Below, piece after piece: positions 1 to 6,450 of a stretch of 64,000 bases of DNA. Made by a program: the position numbers and the translations under genes. Each line of letters starts with the position of its first letter. The stretch's first letter is position 1. The notes beneath the pieces are model-generated. The model had not been told where the DNA came from and made no database searches. It saw only the letters and a program-made list of their open reading frames with translations. Origin of the DNA: Rhodovibrionaceae bacterium (lineage in GTDB: Bacteria; Pseudomonadota; Alphaproteobacteria; Kiloniellales; DSM-21159); NCBI GenBank assembly GCA_028279885.1, contig JANQMX010000066.1:44495-108494 (forward strand). The letters are read 5' to 3'.

Positions 1-1
1 G

Positions 2-175
2 TCGTCTCTGCGGGACCGGACACCGATCATCCGCCTGCCGATTTTCCATCGCTACACCACTGGCCGGACGTCAAAGACGGCTGGAACCGGGTCGGGATCG
101 ACTGCGCGAGACCTTGTCCGTCTGCTGATCCGCGCGGCTCCGGAGTTCGGGTTTCATCTGCGCCGCGCCGATTGA
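2..175 (+). CDS. 3' end of an unidentified gene (partial)
   Basis: An open frame enters from the left edge and stops with TGA at 173-175, giving a 57-residue C-terminal fragment rich in Arg, Thr and Leu that ends in LRRAD. Most third codon positions are G or C, as expected for coding DNA here, and a GC-rich hairpin follows about 70 bases later on the same strand. The fragment is too short to assign a family. It looks like the tail of a DNA-binding or replication-type protein, but that is a guess. Another frame on the same strand is also open, so the coding call is only moderate. Confidence 0.4.
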   Translation, partial: SSLRDRTPIIRLPIFHRYTTGRTSKTAGTGSGSTARDLVRLLIRAAPEFGFHLRRAD

Positions 176-245
176 CCGGGCGCCCGGGATGCGCGCGACG
201 CCACCCATGGCGATCCCAGCATCCGCCTTGGCTGCTCAAAAGCGA

Positions 246-271
246 AACCCCGCGCCCTCGGCGCGGGGGTT
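246..271 (+). terminator. GC-rich hairpin, probable terminator
   Basis: A 9-bp perfect stem (CCCCGCGCC at 248-256 with GGCGCGGGG at 260-268) around a 3-base loop, with AA before and TT after. It lies downstream of the partial plus-strand gene and could end its transcript. It lacks a long T tract. Confidence 0.45.
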
Positions 272-310
272 GATAGAGGGGTGATCTTGTGGAAGACGCC
301 GGACCGTGGT

Positions 311-342
311 CGCGGCCCTCCCGTTCGGGTGAGAGGGCCGCG
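311..342 (-). terminator. hairpin after the ParB-family gene
   Basis: CGCGGCCCTC at 311-320 pairs almost perfectly with GAGGGCCGCG at 333-342, close to the stop codon of the minus-strand parB-like gene at 359. It probably stabilises or ends that transcript. There is no clear U tract, so factor-independent termination is uncertain. Confidence 0.4.
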
Positions 343-358
343 CCCCGTTCCGCCGATT

Positions 359-2089
359 TCAGGACATGAGCGATTTGATGCGGGCCGTGTTGTCGCTCAG
401 CCGACCGCCGCCCCGCTTGGTGTAGGCTCGGAACGGGAACGCCATATAGTGCGGCAGCCAGCCCTCGGCCTTTTTACGGCCGTCGCCGGTCATGAAGTCT
501 CGGACGATCTTCTTCTGAACCTTGGTGGTGGCGGTGACATTGGCGTCGGCGACGCGCTTGCCGCCGATATGGCGCACCATGGCGTTGACGGCCTCCTTGT
601 CGCGGAGAAGGTCGAAAAAGGCGTCGTCCGCCTCCCAGTACTCGCACATGTCGACCTTGAGATGGATCCCGAGCGCCTCGACCACGGCGGTCCCCGCCTG
701 CACGGTTTCAGCCATGACGATGACGAGGACGCACATCACCTCGTCGTCGGAAAGGCTTAACAGCTTGGCAAAAAGCTCGACCACGCGATAGTCGTCGCCA
801 TTCGACCGAACGACAGAGTGTCCGTGCGCGGGCAGTCCGAGAAGGGTCAGAACCGCCTTGCGTTCCTCGGCAAACGCGATCTCGGCCTTGGACTTGGCAA
901 CGCTTTCGGCGGTTTCTTCCTTACGCGCTGCTTGGCTGTCGGGCTTGGTCTGCCAAAGTGCGGAGCCGCCGATGGCGTGCGCCACCATGAGCCGGAGCGC
1001 GACGCCCGGATGGCTCAAAAGCGCATGGCGCGCTGCGGCGTGACGGTGAAGCTCGACATAGTTCTGCGCCGGATTGGTGAGTTCGGGTCGGACCGGCTTG
1101 TCGCCCACTTCGGTCGCGTCCGCGTCGCCTTTCGGCGTCTTCGCGCGGCGCTTCGCCTTCGCTTCCTTGCTCGTGAGCCAACCCTCATGGGCCTCGACTT
1201 CGCCGCTGTGGGACACGGTGATATAGACGCGACCGCCGTCTTTCTTCGGCGTCTTTTCATGCTCCCAAGAGCAAAACCGCCGTCCCGTCTCAAGGATTTC
1301 CACGTCGGCCCAGCCGCCTGCCAACAGCGCGTCGCGCTTGGCGGCGATGGCGGCGTTCTGCAAGGACCAGAACTGATCGGCGTCGGTGAAATAGCTGTCG
1401 TCGCCAAACAGATCGGAGACCGTCTGGCCCTTATAGGCGTCGAGGGGAAACAGCGCGGCGGTCGTCGCGATCTGCTGGCCGCCGAATAGCCATTGCTTTA
1501 ACTGCTGGCCGCGCGGGGCGCGTTCCTTGCGGCTGTTAAACAGTTTCAGCCAGTCGCGTTGCTGGCGCTGCGTTGCCATCGTCAGATGGCGGACAGTCGT
1601 GGCGTCGATGGCATCCTTGCGATAGGCGTCCCTGATCTTCGGGAGAAGGTCGCCGAGCGCAAGGCGGCGTCTGACCATCAATTCGGTGATGCCGAAGGTC
1701 ACGGCAATGTCCTCGACCGACTTGCCTTCCTTGGTCAGTCGGACAAAGGTTTCATATTGCGTCATCTCGTCGGGATCGAGCCGGGCTAGATTTTCGAGCA
1801 TGGAGGCTTCAAGCGCCGCTGCGTCGTCGCCCGGTTCCATGATCGCGCATGGCAGCGGCTCGATCTCGCCGCCGTCTTCTTCGGCGCGTTTCGCCGCGAA
1901 ATAGCGTCGCCGTCCAGCCACGATCTCGAAGCTCTCGCCGTCGCCATTGGGACGCACCAAGAGCGGCACGAGAACGCCCCGTGCCTTTACGCTCGGCAGG
2001 ATGTCGGAAACATCCGGCGCGGCCTTGGCGTGGCGCATGTTAATGGTGGCGTCTTTCAGCTTGCTGAGTTCAATGTGTTGGAGTTGCAT
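359..2089 (-). CDS. ParB/RepB/Spo0J-family protein (plasmid/ICE type)
   Basis: A 576-residue ParB-family protein. The ParB/Srx N-terminal domain covers about residues 1-100 with GRRRY at 59-63 and the ENLARLDPDEMT box at 99-110, followed by a KorB/ParB-type helix-turn-helix at about 125-145. The long C-terminal part (about 330-576) is charged and of unknown function, as in the large ParB-like proteins of integrative elements and plasmids. The start at 2089 is chosen because AAGGAG lies about 8 bases upstream; a longer frame to 2167 would lack this. It follows the ArdC-like gene on the same strand. Such proteins bind DNA and act in partitioning or element regulation. No parA is in the window, so a classic segregation role cannot be shown. 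Confidence 0.85.
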   Translation of the reverse strand: MQLQHIELSKLKDATINMRHAKAAPDVSDILPSVKARGVLVPLLVRPNGDGESFEIVAGRRRYFAAKRAEEDGGEIEPLPCAIMEPGDDAAALEASMLENLARLDPDEMTQYETFVRLTKEGKSVEDIAVTFGITELMVRRRLALGDLLPKIRDAYRKDAIDATTVRHLTMATQRQQRDWLKLFNSRKERAPRGQQLKQWLFGGQQIATTAALFPLDAYKGQTVSDLFGDDSYFTDADQFWSLQNAAIAAKRDALLAGGWADVEILETGRRFCSWEHEKTPKKDGGRVYITVSHSGEVEAHEGWLTSKEAKAKRRAKTPKGDADATEVGDKPVRPELTNPAQNYVELHRHAAARHALLSHPGVALRLMVAHAIGGSALWQTKPDSQAARKEETAESVAKSKAEIAFAEERKAVLTLLGLPAHGHSVVRSNGDDYRVVELFAKLLSLSDDEVMCVLVIVMAETVQAGTAVVEALGIHLKVDMCEYWEADDAFFDLLRDKEAVNAMVRHIGGKRVADANVTATTKVQKKIVRDFMTGDGRKKAEGWLPHYMAFPFRAYTKRGGGRLSDNTARIKSLMS

Positions 2090-2120
2090 GGGTCTGCTCC
2101 TTCTATGTAAGGGGTGAAGA

Positions 2121-2157
2121 CCCCTCCCGGAGCATCTTGCTGGAAGCTCGGGAGGGG
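2121..2157 (-). terminator. intergenic hairpin between ardC-like and parB-like genes
   Basis: CCCCTCCCG at 2121-2129 pairs with CGGGAGGGG at 2149-2157, with a further AGC/GCT pairing inside. It sits between two co-directional genes 90 bases apart and may attenuate or process the message. No U tract follows. Confidence 0.4.
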
Positions 2158-2179
2158 CCGGTTTCATGGTCGTGGGTCA

Positions 2180-3139
2180 TCATGCCGCCGCGTCTGTGGC
2201 GACGTCGCCAAAGGCGAGAATGAAGTCGGCGGCTTTGGAGGCGTGGCTCGCCGCGCGGAAGATGGCGCGGTTGTCCTCTCTCAGAACCTCAAGCCATGAG
2301 CCGATATAGTCCGTATGCCGCACAGTCGGCGCAATTCCGAGGCTCGCGCAGACAAAGGCGGTCGCCATCTCCGCGACCAGTTCCTCGCGGGCATAGGGCT
2401 TCGATCCGAAGGAATGGGACAGGTCGCGGGCAAGCCGGGTCTTGTGCCCGGTCCAGTGGCCAAGCTCGTGAAAGCAAGTGCGGTAGTAATTGATCTGCTC
2501 AAAGAAGGCCGGTTGCGGCGGGACGCGAATGAAATCTTCGGACGGCACGTAAAACGCCTTGATCCCGCCGACGCGGAAGTCAGCGCCCGTCGCCTCGATC
2601 AAGCATTCGGCGTGCGGAATGATCTTGGCTTTCGGCAAAGGGGCCGCGCCTTGATAGGCGTCTTCCGGCAGGCCCTCGCACTGCTCGACGTTAAAGAGGG
2701 TGAAGCGTTTCAGGAACGGGACGCGGCCCGGCTCCTCGCCGTCCCGCGCGGCGCGCTCGCGTTCGGTCTTGGGAACGAAGGTATCGGCGTGACAGGCGGT
2801 GACGCCGCGTTCGCCCTTCATGACGTTCCCGCCCATCTCTTGGGCTTGGCGGTAGGTCAGCCATGTCTGGGTGGAGAAGCCCGCACGGACAACGTGATGC
2901 CACAGGATCAGGATGTTGACGCCTGAATAGGTCCGGCCCGTATGGGCGTTCTTGGGCAGGCCAAGTCCCGCCTTGGCGTCGGGGGTTCCCCAAGGCTGCG
3001 CCCATGGGACGCGGCCTTCTTCAAGCTCGGCGACGATACGGGCGGTCACCTCGTCATAGAGGTTGGGCTTCCCCGCGCCTTTGGCGCGGAACCTCCCGCG
3101 CTTTCCGCTGGCTCTGTGGTTGGCGGTTTCTGGCGTCAT
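2180..3139 (-). CDS. ArdC-like antirestriction protein with zincin domain
   Basis: A 319-residue protein of the ArdC/DUF1738 type: an N-terminal ssDNA-binding ArdC domain (about 25-150) and a C-terminal zincin-like metallopeptidase domain with HELGH at 224-228 and a downstream glutamate in EELVAE at 252-257. Family members on conjugative elements bind single-stranded DNA and protect incoming DNA from restriction. The start at 3139 has GAGGGAG about 9 bases upstream. It leads a two-gene minus-strand unit with the ParB-like gene and is preceded by an unusually hairpin-rich leader. The context supports a mobile-element origin. Peptidase activity is inferred from the motif only. Confidence 0.85.
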   Translation of the reverse strand: MTPETANHRASGKRGRFRAKGAGKPNLYDEVTARIVAELEEGRVPWAQPWGTPDAKAGLGLPKNAHTGRTYSGVNILILWHHVVRAGFSTQTWLTYRQAQEMGGNVMKGERGVTACHADTFVPKTERERAARDGEEPGRVPFLKRFTLFNVEQCEGLPEDAYQGAAPLPKAKIIPHAECLIEATGADFRVGGIKAFYVPSEDFIRVPPQPAFFEQINYYRTCFHELGHWTGHKTRLARDLSHSFGSKPYAREELVAEMATAFVCASLGIAPTVRHTDYIGSWLEVLREDNRAIFRAASHASKAADFILAFGDVATDAAA

Positions 3140-3257
3140 CGGTTGCGGCTCCCTCTGGTCCTCTGCGCGCGCCTTTCCCCGGAAGGGGGGCGGGCGGTAA
3201 GCGACCGGGAGCCTCGCCGGGTCAGGCGGGACGCAACTGTCTTGGTAGGACGAAAAA

Positions 3258-3333
3258 GGCGGACTTAGACGGACACTGAGCCAAGGCGGTTGCGGGCCGC
3301 CCCGGCGGGGCTACAAGGGAGTGTCCGTCCGCC
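3258..3333 (-). promoter_or_regulatory. long imperfect inverted repeat upstream of the ardC-like gene
   Basis: The arm at 3258-3277 is complementary, apart from a small bulge, to 3320-3333 (AGTGTCCGTCCGCC), with GC-rich sequence between. It lies 120-195 bases upstream of the ArdC-like start. By analogy with leading-region single-strand promoters of conjugative plasmids (F-plasmid Frpo type) it could form a promoter or control hairpin. That role is inference only. Confidence 0.35.
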
Positions 3334-3353
3334 CCCCGCACCGGGAAAGGCCA

Positions 3354-3383
3354 CAAAAAAAGTCGCCGCCCGTCAGGGCGGCG
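3354..3383 (-). terminator. rho-independent terminator (minus strand)
   Basis: An 8-bp GC stem (3364-3371 with 3376-3383) followed on the minus strand by AC and then seven or more T residues (the A run at 3354-3361 on the plus strand). It ends transcription coming from the hairpin array or from the isochorismatase-like gene further upstream. Confidence 0.75.
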
Positions 3384-3600
3384 TCCTTCTCCCGAACCGC
3401 AGGTTCGGGCCGCGCCAGGGATGGAAGCCCGAAGGGCCGAGACCCGCGTAGCGGGGCTCGGTTCACGACAGCCCGGCCGCCGGCCTGAAGGGCCGGCGGG
3501 GCGCCCGAATGGCGCTTGCTCAAAGAAAGCGTGTCGAAAACCGTCGGATAACCATCAAGCAACCTGTGCATGACTTGCTTTCGCAAGCCGAACTAACGGC
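3354..3600 (-). ncRNA. candidate structured RNA or single-strand DNA hairpin array
   Basis: A dense array of stem-loops: CTTGC/GCAAG (3574-3587), GCGCC/GGCGC (3501-3515), a 9-bp stem 3477-3485/3491-3499, an 11-position stem with one mismatch 3437-3447/3451-3461, an 8-bp stem 3391-3398/3402-3409 and an 8-bp stem 3364-3371/3376-3383. Read on the minus strand, the last stem is followed by a run of Ts, which makes a standard intrinsic terminator. A 91-codon minus frame crosses the array and the terminator, so protein coding is unlikely. It could be a small RNA, a leader of the ArdC-like gene, or DNA that folds while single-stranded during transfer. Confidence 0.45.
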
Positions 3601-3628
3601 TATCCAGAGGATTACCTGACGGGCGCCA

Positions 3629-4183
3629 TCACAGCTTGGAGACTTCCTTTCTGGACAGATGCTCATTGCGTCCCCACTCAAGGATAAGTTGATGGTAGGT
3701 CACAGGAACAACGCCAGCTTGGATCATTCGAGTTACCGCCGTTTCGTGATCCGTCACAGTTTTGCCAAAGGAAGCATCGCACACGATGTAAGTATCATAC
3801 CCTTCCCGAAGAGCGCTTAGAGCAGCAAACGTAACGGCCCCCTCCGTATAACCGCCTGCAAGAACAAGCCGATGCCTCTCCATCGAAGCAATTGCCTGGG
3901 TCAATTTTTCATCCTCCCAAGGATTTAAGACGCCACGTGTGACCGAGTTGGCATCTGAGAAAGGTAGAGCCGGAGACGCATGTCTTTTGAGATCGTTTTT
4001 GGAGTCATCGAGCACTGTAGCGAGAACCGGCACATTCCGTTCTACGGCGAATTCTGCAAGAGCGGACCACTTGTCTTTAAGCGTTTGCACATCGCTGGGG
4101 CAAAGATTCGATATCAATTCGATTTGGCAATCAATAAATGCAAGAACGGTGTCTTCTGTTGAGATGAGAATTTGGTTTGCCAT
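3629..4183 (-). CDS. isochorismatase-fold protein (YcaC-like), catalytic Cys absent
   Basis: A 184-residue cysteine-hydrolase/isochorismatase-superfamily protein. The first strand carries the usual Asp (LAFIDCQ, D18), and the segment LNPWEDE around 86-92 matches the INAWDNE region of YcaC-like members. The family motif T-E/D-V-C-V is here TEGAV at 113-117, so the nucleophilic Cys is replaced by Ala116. It may therefore be non-hydrolytic or a pseudoenzyme. It is the first low-GC cargo gene, on the same strand as the epimerase further upstream. The substrate is unknown. Fold confidence is high and function confidence is low. Confidence 0.8.
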   Translation of the reverse strand: MANQILISTEDTVLAFIDCQIELISNLCPSDVQTLKDKWSALAEFAVERNVPVLATVLDDSKNDLKRHASPALPFSDANSVTRGVLNPWEDEKLTQAIASMERHRLVLAGGYTEGAVTFAALSALREGYDTYIVCDASFGKTVTDHETAVTRMIQAGVVPVTYHQLILEWGRNEHLSRKEVSKL

Positions 4184-4268
4184 CTCGGCTCCTTGATGCC
4201 GCTATGAGCCAGAAACCCTCCGTTCTTCAAATCTTATCGGTCTCACGCGCGGACGGGCTGCACGATTG

Positions 4269-5252
4269 TCAATCAACTGGGTACGGCCCATCGGAAAATG
4301 TTTCCGTATGGTAACCCTTCACACCAACGGCCCGTGCAAGGTCGCTTCCGATCGACTGCGCAGCGGCAAGTTGCGCGAGGATTCTCTTGAATGTGAACCT
4401 TGGCGACCACTGCAGGTCCGTTTCAGCCCGAGCGCTCACATATACCCGATCAAGGGTCGGAAACATCCGGAAGCCGCGGGTTCGATAGATCTCTTGATAA
4501 TCGTCAAACAGCTCCGCAACTGCCGCATCCGGATTGTCCCTCAGCATTGGTAGGTGGTCACGGCTAAACGGCGTTGTAGCACTGACGATGTATCGCCCAA
4601 AACCCAAGCCCGCAGCGCGCTCCAAAGCCGCCAGGTGCGCGCTCGCGGCATCCTCAAGGTCTACTCTGCGGAACAGGAACTCATTGGCTTTGGCGTTTTC
4701 GTCCTCATAGACTTGGCGGATTTCTTTGCTGTCGTCTTCTTCTGGAAAGAACCGCGATGTGCGCAGAATGATGCAGTTCAGCGCATACCTCCGGTGAAAC
4801 AGCTCGCAAAGGTCTTCGGCGCTAGTTTTCGTCACGCCGTAGATGTTCTTCGGGACTGATCGAATAGTCTCATCAACCCACGCAGCCGGCTCGCCTGGTG
4901 GGGGCGTCAATGCCGCGCCAAAAGCGCTGGTCGTGCTGGTGAACACGAACGCCGCCACATTGCCTCGCACAGCCTCCTCCAAGAGATTGAGTGTGCCGGA
5001 GATGTTGGTCTCAACAAATTGCTGCTTGCTATGGGTGGCGACGTGCGGCTTGTGTAGCGACGCGGTATGAAGCACGGCGTCGATGCTCTCCATCGCCTGC
5101 TCCACGAACGCTCTGTCCGATATAGATCCTACGCAATCGGTGAAGGCACCTTGGGTTACGTCGATGCCGCGGGCATCGTGCGAGGAGGCTCGCAGCATCC
5201 GCATAAGAGCTTCGCCAAGATGCCCCGAACTTCCTGTAACCAGTATTTTCAC
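4269..5252 (-). CDS. NAD-dependent epimerase/dehydratase (extended SDR)
   Basis: A 327-residue extended short-chain dehydrogenase. It has the N-terminal Rossmann motif TGSSGHLG at 6-13, the acidic residue after the second strand (GID, 29-31), and the catalytic YxxxK as YGVTK (Tyr138, Lys142) with the preceding TSTTS segment. Such enzymes use NAD(P) to epimerise, dehydrate or reduce nucleotide sugars or other carbonyl/hydroxyl substrates. No neighbour fixes the substrate. It is in the lower-GC part of the accessory region, divergent from the XRE regulator at 5516 across a 263-bp AT-richer spacer that probably contains both promoters. Confidence 0.85.
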   Translation of the reverse strand: MKILVTGSSGHLGEALMRMLRASSHDARGIDVTQGAFTDCVGSISDRAFVEQAMESIDAVLHTASLHKPHVATHSKQQFVETNISGTLNLLEEAVRGNVAAFVFTSTTSAFGAALTPPPGEPAAWVDETIRSVPKNIYGVTKTSAEDLCELFHRRYALNCIILRTSRFFPEEDDSKEIRQVYEDENAKANEFLFRRVDLEDAASAHLAALERAAGLGFGRYIVSATTPFSRDHLPMLRDNPDAAVAELFDDYQEIYRTRGFRMFPTLDRVYVSARAETDLQWSPRFTFKRILAQLAAAQSIGSDLARAVGVKGYHTETFSDGPYPVD

Positions 5253-5515
5253 TCAAATGCTCCCAGATCGAGCCGCAGCAGCGCGGATGCCGCGAAAACG
5301 ATCCAGATGCGGCCATAGGCAGTTCCAATCCGTCCACCATCGAATGCGCCACCGCTATGACCGTGATCCACGCTTGGAGCGGCAGTCAACATACATGCTG
5401 AGCAGTCTCGATACGAAAACGCTCATGATGTCATAGTCGTATCTAATGTTGTTGGTGCTTGTTATGCACGGAATAAAGTATTCTGGCGGCGATTTGTGCC
5501 TTTGAGGACGGGCTT

Positions 5516-6088
5516 ATGGCCAAGAATGAGATAGACGGTGATCGGGTGGCTTCCATTGGCCACACTCTCAGACAGTGGAGGGCCATTCGGCGCTACAAGC
5601 AGACCTATGTCGCGGAGCTGCTGAAAGTCTCGCAGGCAACCGTTTCCCGTTGGGAGAACGGGTACATTGTGCCGGACTCAGATGAACGCAAAGCGATCGA
5701 GCAGCTTCTGGCAACTCGGCTGGACAACCAGGGCGACCGAGAACTCGCCCGCCTCATAGAAAGCTCCACTCTCTCCTTACATCTCGTCTGCGACTTGACG
5801 CATCGGTTTCTCGTGTGCTCCGCCCCTCGGTCCAGAGAGTTCCATGTCGAAACCAACGAGTTGATTGGAGAGTCTCTCTGGCAATGTGCATCGGAAGAAA
5901 TTTGCGAAGCGGAAGCGCAACTCGAAAGCATCGGATGGTACGAAAAGCCGGGCGCGGTTTTCGACGGTAAGACAAGCGAGCGGCAAGGCCCCATCATCGA
6001 CATTACGCCGAGCCGGTTCCGTTGGACGAGATTGCAGCTTTCGGATGGGAGCTTCGCGCGCCTCGTGGAAACAATCGCAGTGGCGTAA
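5516..6088 (+). CDS. XRE-family helix-turn-helix regulator
   Basis: A 190-residue protein with an N-terminal Cro/CI-type helix-turn-helix (about residues 15-70; the QTYVAELLKVSQATVSRWEN segment is the classic recognition unit) and a C-terminal domain of about 110 residues without an assigned family. That domain begins LVCDLTHRFLVCS and resembles a small sensory (PAS-like) fold. It is divergent from the epimerase gene and probably controls itself and that gene or the adjacent cargo. Base composition is lower in GC than the flanking regions, consistent with acquisition by transfer. Confidence 0.8.
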   Translation: MAKNEIDGDRVASIGHTLRQWRAIRRYKQTYVAELLKVSQATVSRWENGYIVPDSDERKAIEQLLATRLDNQGDRELARLIESSTLSLHLVCDLTHRFLVCSAPRSREFHVETNELIGESLWQCASEEICEAEAQLESIGWYEKPGAVFDGKTSERQGPIIDITPSRFRWTRLQLSDGSFARLVETIAVA

Positions 6089-6258
6089 CGGTGCGCGTTG
6101 TTCCTTGACGGACCTGCCATCTCGATAGAAATCCATACCCCAAGCTGTCCAAAGTGAGGCACCGTGGGCCAATTGCGCCCAAATAACCAAGGCAAACTTG
6201 GACGACCTTTCCGAACAGAACCTAACGGAATCCAAGCTGGACCGTCATTGTATCGGCC

Positions 6259-6450
6259 ATGATGGTGAAGAACGGTCCTTACCTGCCCAAACAAAAGAAA
6301 GATTGCCAAAAGTCGCATTCTGTATCCGAAGCGACGCCTATCGATATCAGGCTTCGTGGGATCGTGCGGGCAATGGCACGGCATGCCGCTAGGGAGCACT
6401 ACAAGCAGTCTTGTTTAGAGGCCGAAAAGGATTCAGACTCGGGGAGTTAG
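6259..6450 (+). CDS. small hypothetical protein directly upstream of the recombinase
   Basis: A 63-codon frame whose TAG stop (6448-6450) directly abuts the recombinase ATG at 6451, which suggests translational coupling. The product is basic, with a helical C-terminal half (IRLRGIVRAMARHAAREHY) like the small proteins often seen before alphaproteobacterial large serine recombinases. No strong ribosome site is visible at its start. The sequence between 6089 and 6258 holds no convincing gene. Function unknown; it may assist or regulate the recombinase. Confidence 0.5.
   Translation: MMVKNGPYLPKQKKDCQKSHSVSEATPIDIRLRGIVRAMARHAAREHYKQSCLEAEKDSDSGS

Noticed and set aside
3311..3586. 91-codon minus-strand frame
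   Set aside because: It crosses a strong intrinsic terminator and consists mainly of hairpin stems; better explained as structured RNA or DNA.
5605..6399. 264-codon minus-strand frame
   Set aside because: Antisense to the XRE regulator; composition and lack of motifs point to a shadow frame.
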